From: a virus
Direction: 5' to 3' (one strand)
IMG/VR virus record: IMGVR_UViG_3300031885_000014
Coordinates: 1 to 60,632 of that record
DNA length: 60,632 bases
In this document: piece by piece, positions 40,574-49,343 of the stretch
Position numbering within the stretch: position 1 is the stretch's first letter
Layout: every line of letters starts with the position of its first letter
Translations under genes and position numbers: made by a program
Notes under the pieces: generated by a model
Database searches by the model: none
What the model saw: only the letters and a program-made list of their open reading frames with translations
What the model was told of the DNA's origin: nothing

Positions 40574-41035
40574 ATGACAGTCGTAGCAGCCATGTACGGC
40601 AAGGCGCTTTTGGCGGCCCTGAACAAGGAAATCGAATGGGATTCGGCCACCGCTGGCACACAGGTCTTTGTCTCACTCCACACATCGACCTACGTGCCGG
40701 ATCAGGACACGGACGACTACTGGGACAACGCGACCAATGAGGTCGCGGCCGCCGGCGGGTATGCCCAGTACGGCCAGCTTCTCGGCAACCCTGCCATCGG
40801 TTACACCGCCGGCACCAACGTCATCAAGCTGGACGGCGACGATACGGTCTGGGCCGCCTCCACGATCACCGCCCGCGTCGCCGTGGTCTACTTCAAGAAC
40901 CCAGGGGCAACCTCTACTTGGCCGCTCATCTGCTACGAGAAGTCGAGCGCAGACATCGTGAGCACGGGCGGCGACTGGACCATCACCTGGAACGCCAGCG
41001 GGATTTGCACGATCACCGTCGGCGCGGAGGCGTAG
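40574..41035 (+). CDS. Virion protein of the tail-fibre block, 153 aa
   Basis: AAGGAGAACG precedes the ATG. The product starts with YGKALLAALNKEIEWDSATAG, then FVSLHTSTYVPDQDTDDYWDNATNEV and ITARVAVVYFKNPGA. This is a recurrent small structural protein of environmental siphoviruses; its role is unknown, probably in the adhesion apparatus. Confidence 0.65.
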   Translation: MTVVAAMYGKALLAALNKEIEWDSATAGTQVFVSLHTSTYVPDQDTDDYWDNATNEVAAAGGYAQYGQLLGNPAIGYTAGTNVIKLDGDDTVWAASTITARVAVVYFKNPGATSTWPLICYEKSSADIVSTGGDWTITWNASGICTITVGAEA

Positions 41036-41075
41036 CGAGGCTGAGGAGTATTTCATCCATAGGAGGGACTTGAAC

Positions 41076-41405
41076 ATGCCCAAGGACATTGACAAGAGTG
41101 TTGAGGAATTGCAGGCACTCGTGCAGATACCGGGTGCGCTGCGGTTCATCACCTGTCGGCACGCCTGCGGCCCTCAGTACCGGGAGGGGCCAAATTATCA
41201 GCCGGGGACAGAGGAGGAGAAGGCGGCCTGTGAAGCCTTCGAGTACCCGCAGACCGACTGGCGCCACTTCGTCATCCAAGACATCGTGAGCATTGAGGGC
41301 CCAGACCACACCGGGCGGATGACGGCCCATACAGGAGAGGGCAGCTTTCGCCGGGGACGGCCCTATGCGCTGCTGAAGGCGCTGCGGGAGGCGCGGGAAG
41401 TCTAA
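41076..41405 (+). CDS. Hypothetical protein, 109 aa
   Basis: AGGAGGG lies 8 bases before the ATG at 41076. It has CRHACGPQYREGPNYQPG and ends in GRPYALLKALREAREV. A pair of Cys/His may bind metal. No family recognised; it lies among fibre genes. Confidence 0.5.
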   Translation: MPKDIDKSVEELQALVQIPGALRFITCRHACGPQYREGPNYQPGTEEEKAACEAFEYPQTDWRHFVIQDIVSIEGPDHTGRMTAHTGEGSFRRGRPYALLKALREAREV

Positions 41406-41435
41406 CCCATCGACCCCATGAGGGGGATACAAGAC

Positions 41436-41972
41436 ATGAAAGGATTGAAGAGATCGCCGAGTCACCTCACCCTGCGGCTCCTAGACCGCGACGGGCGGGT
41501 ACTAGAGGAGTGGAAGGACCTGCCTAACCTCCAGCCGGACGAGGGCGAGACCTGGGTGCTGGAATGCCTCTTCACGGGCGCACAGAGCCTGCCAAGCCCG
41601 CTCACCTACTACCTCGGACTCACCACCCAAGTCTCTACCAAGATCGATGAGGAGACCACACTGGCGACGATCACTGACGGGACCGACGGCACCGAGCCCA
41701 GCGGCAACGGCTACGCCAGGCAGGCCATCCTCCACACCGAGTGGACGATCAGCCAGCCAGGCATCTACAAGAAAGCCACCTCCGACGCACAATCGTTCGC
41801 AGCCAGCGGGGGACCTATCCCAGCGTCCGGGGCCGTCGATTGGGTCTTCCTGTGTACGGCGGCGAGCGGCACAGGCGGCAAGCTGATTGTCGCGGTTGCC
41901 CTGTCCGCTCCCGTAGTTATCCTCGACGGGCAGACCCTCGCGCAGACCATCGCCTACGGGCAGAGTGAATAA
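41436..41972 (+). CDS. Fibre-block virion protein, 178 aa
   Basis: ATG 41436 follows GAGGGGGAT. The product has LRLLDRDGRVLEEWKDLPNLQ, YYLGLTTQ and WTISQPGIYKKATSDAQSF; a beta-rich protein similar in style to the 40574 product. A degenerate copy of the late motif (ATCGACCCCATGAGG, 41409-41423) precedes it. Its stop overlaps the next ATG. Confidence 0.55.
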   Translation: MKGLKRSPSHLTLRLLDRDGRVLEEWKDLPNLQPDEGETWVLECLFTGAQSLPSPLTYYLGLTTQVSTKIDEETTLATITDGTDGTEPSGNGYARQAILHTEWTISQPGIYKKATSDAQSFAASGGPIPASGAVDWVFLCTAASGTGGKLIVAVALSAPVVILDGQTLAQTIAYGQSE

Positions 41973-44623
41973 TGGCAGTCTTTGAGGCACAGGTCGGAGC
42001 CTATTCCTTGCCGGCGCAGAGCGGCGCCCGCTGCGTCTTCACCTACCTCGACAAGACCTACGTGGTGGTGAGAGACGGGACGAGCGGGCTGCGGGTATTC
42101 AAGATCACCCTGGCGGGTGCCGGGACGAGCTGGACTGTGGCCGAGATGGACACAGCCAACCGGCCAACGTCTAACTGCAAGGCATACGCGGCCTGTCAGG
42201 CAGGCACGAGCATCTACATAATGTACGCCGTCACGAACGGCGCAAATGTCGATGCCTTCTACCGCATCTTCGCCGCGGCGACGGACACGTGGGGCAGCGA
42301 GGTAGCCATCGAGGCGGGCCTGACGGCCCCGACCGAATACTACTGTGCCTGCGTCCATGATGGCACCGACCCACACTTCGTCTGGACGTACACGGCGAGC
42401 GGCGTAGATTGGGTCAGGCACAGGATTGCCAGCACGTCAACCGCTGTGGGCGCAGGTGTGCGGCCCGCCATCTCGAATTGCCAGTATGGCGCTGCGCCCA
42501 CTGCGGGCATCGTGGTCTGCTACTGGGACCCGACGGCTACGGCCTACAAGTCGCGGATGCGCCAGATAACAGACGGCTTTTTCCCAGCCGCCCAGACCGT
42601 AGAAGACCTAGCCGCTGTCACCGCCCCCGACATCTCCGTTGCCTACTGTGCCGACAACACCCTGCGTGCCTGCTATGTGGACGCCTCTTCTAATCTCAAG
42701 TGGGCCACCCACGGTGTTCTAGCTGGGCACGAGTGGGCGGTTGAGGGCACAGACACCAATGGCGGTCTTCATCCCTCCGTCTGTCCCGGTATCACAGGGG
42801 CCGTCGCCTACACGCTGGCTGAGGACGATAACGACGATCTGGCGTACTACCGCAACGAGGCGGGCTTTGGTGCCCAGACACGCAAACGATTCAAGATAGG
42901 CACCTACTCGGCCCCCTTCACCGCCGAGGCGATGGAGAACGACTGCTTCATAGATACCGTTTATATGGACAGTACGAACATTATGTGGAAGCGTCTCCTT
43001 ACTGGCCTCGGTGCCAACGGATACGCGGCCCTCTTTGCTCACTACGGAGCCGCCGCCTTGCCTCTGCGAATTCGCTGGATGGGGCAGGGGCTACGAATGT
43101 GGCAGGGCGAACCCGCCATGTCTCGCGTGGAGTTGACCAACGCCGTCAAGGTTCACGAGATGAACGTGGTCAAGGACAAAATCTGGTGCTCCATGCGAAA
43201 TCAGAGCGGGACTGACCCAGGCGCGGTGTACCGCATAACACCTGCCACCCTTACCTGGGACGCCGACGATGACTACCTGGAGTTCGCAGACGACACTTAT
43301 CACCCGAAAGCCGATTCCCACACCTACTCTCCCTACTCTGACCGTGTATACGTGCTGTTCAAGGGTGACAACAATTGCTCCATCATCGCAGTTATCGATC
43401 CCAACGCGGTAACACTCTCGGACGGCTACCTGGGCGACTTCAACGTGCAGCACAACAGCGTCGACGTCAACGCCGGCACGAGCCCGCACATCCTCGCGCT
43501 CGGTGACGCCCTCTACGTCGTCACCTGGACGGGGGGCTACGGGCAATATGCCCAGGCCTATCGTGTGGACATTGACGACATCAACGAGGGCGCTCTGGAC
43601 ATTGGCGTAGACGCCCCCAACGTCGAGACCGCCGACTACGCTCAGCACACGGACGTAAGCCAATACCACGTCGTTGAGTACGACCCCACATCCGGCTACC
43701 TCCTGGCCGGCGCCCAGGCTGGTCTTCCTACCGGCAACGCCCGCGTGGTGAAGATCAACCCTGCCAACCTCTCCCAATACACGGTCTGCGTTCTGGACAG
43801 CTCCGCTCCCCACTGTGACGACATAGCGATCTATGGCGACTACGCCTACGTCCAACAGGAGTACGGCAGCGCCAAGGTTCACAAGATTCGCATCTCCGAC
43901 ATGACACTCATCAAGTCCTGGTCGCCTCCGAAGGGGTGCAACGATGGGGCCTGCGTCTTTCAACTTCGGACCAGTTTCTATGTGGGTTATGACGGCATAG
44001 ACATGATGTACGTGCTCGATCAGGTGGCGATGGACGAGGACGATGAGTGGGTTCCTCTCTGGTGCGCCTTCTTCGACGCGCAGTGTGACGACCCGGACGA
44101 AATGGTGGAGTACGGCAATGAGCAGTTTATCACCCACTGCGAGGGGGCAGATCACACAGGGGGGACCTTCGTCATCAAGGTGTTCGTTGTACCAGGCACC
44201 CTGCCTCCGCCGCCTTCGGGAAGCAAGTTGACCTTCTGGGTGGCCCTACGACCCGTTTGCTACAACGGCAAGGTGGGGGCGTTCCGGGTCTACACGGACG
44301 GGGAGAACAAACTAGGCACGGGGATCACCGTGATGGGCCAGCGGGCGACGGCCTATACCCAGTGTACTAAGTCGGGGGGCGAACCCCTACTGTTGAACAC
44401 CACCAACTACCCCAGTCTCGCGGCAACACCAGAGAGCATCTTCAACTGGACGAGGGAGGCCCCACTGTACCTGAACGGCGAAGGTGCTGGTGGGGGCCAT
44501 GCGGATGCCCCTGACGTTGTGGCGTGTGGTGAGTATGTGGTCATCCAGCTAACAATCGCCTCGACGGCTCTTGCCTCGCTCTCGCCGGGCGAGTTGCTTG
44601 AGTTCGAGTATGTAGGGTCGTGA
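41972..44623 (+). CDS. Large beta-propeller-like tail/adhesin protein
   Basis: The 883-residue product consists of repeated strands of the kind YLDKTYVVVRDG, CVHDGTDPHFVWTYTA, YADNTLRACYVD-like and IYGDYAYVQQEYGSAKVHKI, each ending in aromatic residues. The spacing of about 50-60 residues suggests one or two beta-propellers over residues 1-700, then a beta-sandwich end. Such proteins form receptor-binding fibres or spikes. No catalytic motif was seen. Confidence 0.6.
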   Translation: MAVFEAQVGAYSLPAQSGARCVFTYLDKTYVVVRDGTSGLRVFKITLAGAGTSWTVAEMDTANRPTSNCKAYAACQAGTSIYIMYAVTNGANVDAFYRIFAAATDTWGSEVAIEAGLTAPTEYYCACVHDGTDPHFVWTYTASGVDWVRHRIASTSTAVGAGVRPAISNCQYGAAPTAGIVVCYWDPTATAYKSRMRQITDGFFPAAQTVEDLAAVTAPDISVAYCADNTLRACYVDASSNLKWATHGVLAGHEWAVEGTDTNGGLHPSVCPGITGAVAYTLAEDDNDDLAYYRNEAGFGAQTRKRFKIGTYSAPFTAEAMENDCFIDTVYMDSTNIMWKRLLTGLGANGYAALFAHYGAAALPLRIRWMGQGLRMWQGEPAMSRVELTNAVKVHEMNVVKDKIWCSMRNQSGTDPGAVYRITPATLTWDADDDYLEFADDTYHPKADSHTYSPYSDRVYVLFKGDNNCSIIAVIDPNAVTLSDGYLGDFNVQHNSVDVNAGTSPHILALGDALYVVTWTGGYGQYAQAYRVDIDDINEGALDIGVDAPNVETADYAQHTDVSQYHVVEYDPTSGYLLAGAQAGLPTGNARVVKINPANLSQYTVCVLDSSAPHCDDIAIYGDYAYVQQEYGSAKVHKIRISDMTLIKSWSPPKGCNDGACVFQLRTSFYVGYDGIDMMYVLDQVAMDEDDEWVPLWCAFFDAQCDDPDEMVEYGNEQFITHCEGADHTGGTFVIKVFVVPGTLPPPPSGSKLTFWVALRPVCYNGKVGAFRVYTDGENKLGTGITVMGQRATAYTQCTKSGGEPLLLNTTNYPSLAATPESIFNWTREAPLYLNGEGAGGGHADAPDVVACGEYVVIQLTIASTALASLSPGELLEFEYVGS

Positions 44624-46932
44624 AGTCACTATTCCTCACCGGGTTCGAGTCAGGCGACATAGCCGCAACAGAGATCAGCGCCCACGCCGGCTACGGCGTG
44701 ATAGACTCAGACGGCCCGCGTACTGGCACCTACCATGCCTGGACTACAAACACAGGTGCCAACAGGTATATCACCCTTATCACCGCCCTCGCTGCAACGC
44801 GGGTAAGGGTAGGCTTTGGGCACAAGCGCGATGCCCACCCGACAGCCGAGGCGACGCTGGTAGAGTGCAGGGACGCCAGTGCCAACCCCCTCATTAAGGT
44901 CCAGCTAGAGACCGACGGCACGATAGAGATTGAAGACGCTATCGGCCAGACCTGGGCCACCTCCACGATTGCCCCTACCATCAACGCCTGGCACTACTAT
45001 GAGGTCTTCTTCGAGGTGGGCTACCCCGCCCGCTGCCGCGTATATGTCGATGGCAGCAAGGAGGCGCTGGTCGAGGCGACCCTGGTCGGCGTGGAACTGC
45101 CGAACATCGACCGCATAGTTCTGGGGCCATGCGATCCCGCATCGGGAAGTAGTGAGAATTGGTACTGGGACGATGTAGATGTCGCCATCCAGATAGGTGC
45201 CGACTGGCGGCCGTGGCGTGTGGGCGAGGCGTCCATCCCTGTAAAGCGGCCAATGGCTAACTACTTCAGCAGCGGCAGTTGGTGCGAGCATGGCGGGGGC
45301 GCGGCGACCTATGCCGATTGGGACGACACCGGCCTCGGGGACGATGATGCCACCTATAACTACACCAAGACATCGGTAGGTGTCCTGAGCTTCATCAACG
45401 AGTTCGAGGACCAGGCAACCGATGAAGTGGCCGCTGTCAAGGTAACAGCAAGGGGCAAACTGAATAGCACCAGCACCCCCGGCCGTGGCGAGGCCGCGAT
45501 GATTCGCTCGGGCACCACCGTCAATGTGGCCGGGACGTACGTTGATTACACTTCTGGCTACGCCTACTACCATGACCTATTCATTCGTGGAGCTACCTCC
45601 GCAAGCGCAGCCGAGGACTGGAGCCGTGCCTCCTACAATGAGATGCGGATCGGCATCCGCAAGAATCTCTATCACATTCGAGTGACGCAGGTATTCGCTC
45701 AGCTCCTCGTGATAGCAGCGATAGCACCAAAGTTGTCGCAGCCTATCAGCATGGGGGCCTACAGCTCGATAGGAGTTGACGCATCACTCACCAGGTCTGT
45801 TGAGCACATAGTCAAGACTGTGGTCGCCGAGACCCACGTTATCAATGTCAGAATGACCGCTGGTGTTGCCACTGCTACGGCGAGTGCCCCGGTAGCTGCC
45901 GCGGCCGGTGGTGCAGCCCTCGCGGGTACTACTGCGACAGCAACGGGCACGTCGCCAGCCTCTGCCCTCTCAGGTGGCGCTGGGTTCACTGCCGGAGTTA
46001 CCACCGCTACCGCCACCGCCCCCAGTGCCACGATAGCTGGCGGCGCCGCCCTTGGTGCGGGAGTAGCCACGGCTGACGCGATTTCGCCCGTCGCCGCTCT
46101 CTCTGTTAACGTTTATCTGACTGCAGCCGTCACGATGGCGACTGCCAGCGCGCCCGTCGCCACAGCAATTGGCGGTGCCCTCCTCACGGCAGGAGTTGCC
46201 GCCGCCAGCGCTCAGTCGCCCGCTGCTTCGCTTTCGGAGACTGTGAGCGGAACCTTCCTTGCCGAAGTGGGCACGGCGACAGCGACATCTCCGGCCTCGA
46301 CGGTAACGGGCGGTGCCGCCCTCGTTGGCGTGGTAAACACCGCGTCAGCCGATACGCCAGCAGCAACAGTAACCGGCGGGGCAGCACTAGCAGGGGTGGT
46401 AAGTCTAGCAACGGCCTTCGCGCCCGCCGCCGCCCTTGGCATCAGCGTGACCTTGGCTGCTTCCCCAGCGATCGCTACGGCGACAGCGCCAAGCGCCACC
46501 GCTACGGGGGGGGCCAACCTTACAGCGGGCCTAGCCACTGCGACCGCCCAAGGACCGGCGGCCGTCCTATCGGGTACGGTCTCAGGCACTCTTACCGCTG
46601 TGGTCACTACCGCAACGACCTCAGCCCTCGTTGCGGCCCTCAGTGTCAGCGTGACCCTCACCGCCGTCGTCGCCTCAGCCTCGACCCAGGCACCGGCGGC
46701 AGGCGTAACCGGAGGTGGCAGTCTACTAGTCACGATCAGTCTAGCATCTATTCAGGCCCTGGTCTCCGGTCTCTCGGGTGGTGCGTGCTTGCTCGCCGGC
46801 ACCGCTCTAGCTACAGCCCTGGCACCAGCGGCGACAATCGAGGGGGCGATAGTTGGTGGACATCCGTACTATCTCGGGAAGGACCCCTGGAGCAGTCTTG
46901 GACTCGGCGTGCAAAAACATACCTATAGTTAG
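44620..46932 (+). CDS. Tail fibre with lectin-like domain and 22-residue repeats
   Basis: GTG 44620 overlaps the preceding stop. The 770-residue product has an N-terminal LamG/concanavalin-like domain (residues 1-195, FLTGFESGDIAA ... WHYYEVFFEVGYPARCRVYVDG) and a second beta domain (200-400). About 15 repeats of some 22 residues follow (residues about 414-743), then a short end (GKDPWSSLGLGVQKHTYS). The repeats, with Ala-Thr-Ala and Gly-Gly-Ala, suggest an extended shaft. Confidence 0.7.
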   Translation: MKSLFLTGFESGDIAATEISAHAGYGVIDSDGPRTGTYHAWTTNTGANRYITLITALAATRVRVGFGHKRDAHPTAEATLVECRDASANPLIKVQLETDGTIEIEDAIGQTWATSTIAPTINAWHYYEVFFEVGYPARCRVYVDGSKEALVEATLVGVELPNIDRIVLGPCDPASGSSENWYWDDVDVAIQIGADWRPWRVGEASIPVKRPMANYFSSGSWCEHGGGAATYADWDDTGLGDDDATYNYTKTSVGVLSFINEFEDQATDEVAAVKVTARGKLNSTSTPGRGEAAMIRSGTTVNVAGTYVDYTSGYAYYHDLFIRGATSASAAEDWSRASYNEMRIGIRKNLYHIRVTQVFAQLLVIAAIAPKLSQPISMGAYSSIGVDASLTRSVEHIVKTVVAETHVINVRMTAGVATATASAPVAAAAGGAALAGTTATATGTSPASALSGGAGFTAGVTTATATAPSATIAGGAALGAGVATADAISPVAALSVNVYLTAAVTMATASAPVATAIGGALLTAGVAAASAQSPAASLSETVSGTFLAEVGTATATSPASTVTGGAALVGVVNTASADTPAATVTGGAALAGVVSLATAFAPAAALGISVTLAASPAIATATAPSATATGGANLTAGLATATAQGPAAVLSGTVSGTLTAVVTTATTSALVAALSVSVTLTAVVASASTQAPAAGVTGGGSLLVTISLASIQALVSGLSGGACLLAGTALATALAPAATIEGAIVGGHPYYLGKDPWSSLGLGVQKHTYS
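45859..46850 (+). repeat. About 15 coding repeats of 66 bp
   Basis: Each unit codes roughly AGVxTATAxxPxAxxxGGAAL. Units diverge strongly in DNA but keep length and the GGAAL/VSVTL end, so selection is on the protein. Variation in repeat number would change shaft length. Confidence 0.8.
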
Positions 46933-46945
46933 GAGGTGATGGGCG

Positions 46946-47524
46946 ATGACCAACAACCTCATACGGTCGGCCCGCCGAGTTCCGCCTCCTCGTTACCGGC
47001 GGACCCAAGGGATTCCGCGAGCAATGGGCCCACATCGCCGTGCCCTCAGGCGAATGGGAATCGATGTCTGGCTCGTCAACAGGCCAGGGCGGGCGCCGAC
47101 GCTGGTGGGCGGGCGATATGACACCAGCGTGGGGGCGATGGCGAATGATGCTCTCACGGCCGCCGCCCTGAAGACTGACGCGGTGACCGAGATCCAGGGC
47201 GGACTCGCCGTCGCCGGGGAAGCCGCGGCTGCCCTGGCCTCCTATGATGGCCCGACTGACGCGGAGATGCTTGCGGCGCTTGCCGCTCTCAACGACCTCT
47301 CGGCCGCCGAAGTCAACGCTGAGGTGGACGCCGCCCTGGTAGGGTATGACGGGCCCACCGATGCCGAGATGTTGGCGGCGTTCGCAGCCCTAGAGAACCT
47401 ATCGGCTGCCGCCGCTGCCGACGCCGTCTGGGATGAGCTGATCTCGGAGGCGAGGCCGGCCAATTCCTTCGGCCAGAAGTTCCGCCAGCTATTGGCGCTA
47501 GTCACGCGAGGCGCGTTTAGGTAG
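46946..47524 (+). CDS. Fibre-associated protein with YDGPTDAEM repeats
   Basis: The 192-residue product has a basic N-terminus and two copies of a 34-residue element (YDGPTDAEMLAALAALNDLSAA and YDGPTDAEMLAAFAALENLSAA), then DAVWDELISEARPANSFGQK. Such elements are common near the C-termini of phage fibre-shaft proteins. GGAGG at 46931-46935 (AGGAGGTGATGGGCG before 46946) acts as ribosome-binding site. It ends the tail block. Confidence 0.6.
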   Translation: MTNNLIRSARRVPPPRYRRTQGIPRAMGPHRRALRRMGIDVWLVNRPGRAPTLVGGRYDTSVGAMANDALTAAALKTDAVTEIQGGLAVAGEAAAALASYDGPTDAEMLAALAALNDLSAAEVNAEVDAALVGYDGPTDAEMLAAFAALENLSAAAAADAVWDELISEARPANSFGQKFRQLLALVTRGAFR

Positions 47525-47534
47525 GGGGTAAGAC

Positions 47535-47600
47535 ATGGAGATCGCAGCAATCGTCCTGACAGTGGTGCTCCTACTCATTCTTGGGGGTAGCCGAGGATGA
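47535..47600 (+). CDS. Membrane mini-protein, 21 aa
   Basis: ATG 47535 after GGGGGTAAGAC; the product (MEIAAIVLTVVLLLILGGSRG) is a single hydrophobic helix. Its stop overlaps the next ATG, the start of a two-span membrane protein, so it may be a lysis accessory (pinholin or antiholin type). Small size makes this uncertain. Confidence 0.5.
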   Translation: MEIAAIVLTVVLLLILGGSRG

Positions 47601-47806
47601 CGGCAGAGGAGAAGTGCAAGTTCGTGATGGCGTTCCTGGTGTTCGCCGCTGGCATAGTCGGCCTCTTCTGTGGCTATCCGGGGATTGAGAACAGCGGGCA
47701 AGTCCTCTGGATCGCCGTGGGCCTGATAATCGCCGGCGCCGGTGCCGTCGGGATCAAGATCCCGTCGTTAATAAGGCGGAACGGCAACAATGAGGGCAAC
47801 GCCTGA
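47597..47806 (+). CDS. Holin-like two-span membrane protein
   Basis: The 69-residue product has two transmembrane helices (MAFLVFAAGIVGLFCG; VLWIAVGLIIAGAGAVGI) and a short basic C-terminal tail (RRNGNNEGNA), the topology of class II holins. It lies between the tail fibre block and the endolysin candidate. It would permeabilise the membrane to release endolysin. Confidence 0.7.
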   Translation: MTAEEKCKFVMAFLVFAAGIVGLFCGYPGIENSGQVLWIAVGLIIAGAGAVGIKIPSLIRRNGNNEGNA

Positions 47807-47900
47807 ACCTTGGCACCCGCCGCATTTCAGCACGGATCTCAGCGATCATAACCTGTTCAGCCCGGCTGGCTGCGACCGTCGGGCCGGAAGGAGCCGCATA

Positions 47901-48767
47901 ATGAAACTCGCAGGCCGCTGGGCCTGGTGGAACGAGAACTCCGACCGTTCCTTCAATCTTGACCTGTGCGTGCGCCGGGCGAAGGATGCTCGGCTGGTGG
48001 GCGCGATCATCAAGTGGGGCTATCCCAAGACTGAACAAGCCTTCACCGCAGCAGGAATCCCGTGGGCGGTGGAGAGATACGTCAAGTATTCCCAACCGGA
48101 AGTCGAGGGGCAACGCCTCGCCAACGCTGTCGGCGTTGGGGCCGTCGCTGCCATCATCAACGCCGAAGAGGGTGGCGACGAGCAGACCGGGGGCCACTGG
48201 GAACGTGATACCGACGGCCAGGCGATGCGCACCCTCATAGCGACCTTTCGCCAGCGGTGCCCGGATATCGAACTCTATGCCTCAGTGGACACCCGGGGGG
48301 ATCGCCTCAATGATCCCTACCAGCGGGTGCTTGCCCAGCACATCGCGGGGTGGCTGCCAATGGTATACCCCCTGGCCTTCCGCCCGAACAGGCCCTCGGG
48401 TTTCGTCACCCGCGCCTTCGCCGACTGCCTGGACGGCAAGGACTTCGGGGGTATCCCTGTCCTGCCCACGATTCAGACCTACGACGGGATCGGTAAGCAG
48501 GCGGTCGTCGACGAACTCGCTGAGGTCAAGCGCCGTGGACTTCCGGGCTGTCAAGCCTACACAATCCCGCACGCCACCGATGAAGAGTGGGCGGAGTTCG
48601 CCAAGGAGGCACTGGTGATACCGACACCAACGAGCACCTGGGACGAGGACAAGAAGGCGCTGGACATCTACAAGATGCTGTGGGACTTGAACAAGGTGCT
48701 GGCAGCGGGCGACCTACAGTTACTCGCCAACAAGTTGGCAAGGGTGGGCGTGAGGGCGACGGTGTAG
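47901..48767 (+). CDS. Endolysin candidate, TIM-barrel glycosidase-like
   Basis: GGAAGGAG precedes ATG 47901. The 288-residue product has short strands with acidic ends as in TIM-barrel glycoside hydrolases (AIIKWGYP, AAIINAEEGGDEQTG, IELYASVDTRGD, WLPMVYPLAF, PVLPTIQTYDG, GCQAYTIPHATDEEW). Two Glu in INAEEGG near residue 95 are likely catalytic. The C-terminal 45 residues are helical and may bind wall. The glycosidase family could not be named. Position after the holin supports a lysis role. Confidence 0.65.
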   Translation: MKLAGRWAWWNENSDRSFNLDLCVRRAKDARLVGAIIKWGYPKTEQAFTAAGIPWAVERYVKYSQPEVEGQRLANAVGVGAVAAIINAEEGGDEQTGGHWERDTDGQAMRTLIATFRQRCPDIELYASVDTRGDRLNDPYQRVLAQHIAGWLPMVYPLAFRPNRPSGFVTRAFADCLDGKDFGGIPVLPTIQTYDGIGKQAVVDELAEVKRRGLPGCQAYTIPHATDEEWAEFAKEALVIPTPTSTWDEDKKALDIYKMLWDLNKVLAAGDLQLLANKLARVGVRATV

Positions 48768-48778
48768 GGGCAAGCATT

Positions 48779-48889
48779 TTGAGTCTACTGGCGCCCATAC
48801 TCGACATCGTTAGATTCAAGTCAGGCGCTAACGTAGCAAAAGTGAATCTGCCAGGCATGGCGCCGATGGTCGAGATGAGGCCAGCGTGA
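48779..48889 (+). CDS. Possible mini-protein, 36 aa
   Basis: TTG 48779 has TAGGGGCA upstream. The product (SLLAPILDIVRFKSGANVAKVNLPGM) has an amphipathic start and a mixed C-terminus. It fills most of the gap after the endolysin. Weak evidence: codon use is acceptable and the frame is open, nothing more. Confidence 0.4.
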   Translation: MSLLAPILDIVRFKSGANVAKVNLPGMAPMVEMRPA

Positions 48890-48954
48890 CTCATTCGGCG
48901 CAATAGGCCGAAGCTGGATATGAAATGATTTGAACCATGTTGCGACATGATGAC
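48890..48954. other. Short intergenic stretch with two small inverted repeats
   Basis: TTCGGC (48894-48899) pairs with GCCGAA (48907-48912) around a 7-nt loop. CATGT/ACATG flank 4 bases at about 48936-48949. No T-run follows the first hairpin, so it is not a clear terminator. No promoter was recognised. Confidence 0.4.
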
Positions 48955-48967
48955 GGAGGTGCCGGCC

Positions 48968-49331
48968 ATGCCGGAAGGGGATAAACCTACCCCAGGGTTA
49001 CCACCTGATCGCCAACGGCGTCGGCGTCTCCTGTCGCGCCGGCGACATCGCCCGTTTCCTCCTGCGCGCCCGGCTCCTTACCGGGCTCCACAAAATCGCC
49101 CCGCCTCTCATCTCCGAGGCCCACGGTCAGGGCCTTGTCCTGATCGCCGAGTCTCACGTCGCCATCGCCGTACACGGGAGCCAGGGATATGCCGACTGTT
49201 TCAGTTGCCAGCCGTTCAAGACCCGCCCCATGCTCGTGGCTCTCAGGAGCATCTTCGGCGGCCGCTGGCGGTGGGGCATGTTCAGGCGGTCCGTCGCACC
49301 CGCCGAGCCTCCTGTGGTATCCTACCCTTGA
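48968..49331 (+). pseudogene. Frameshifted gene, about 120 aa
   Basis: ATG 48968 has GGAGG upstream but its frame soon turns Arg/Pro-rich and unlike coding. The next frame, from about 48978 to the TGA at 49329-49331, reads as a normal protein (INLPQGYHLIANGVGVSCRAGD, LTGLHKIAPPLISEAHGQG, GYADCFSCQPFKTRP, SIFGGRWRWGMF). Deleting one G from the GGGG at 48977-48980 would join both parts as MPEGINLPQG. This is either a sequencing error, a real mutation, or a programmed shift. Function unknown. Confidence 0.7.
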
Positions 49332-49343
49332 GGCTGTCCAGCA

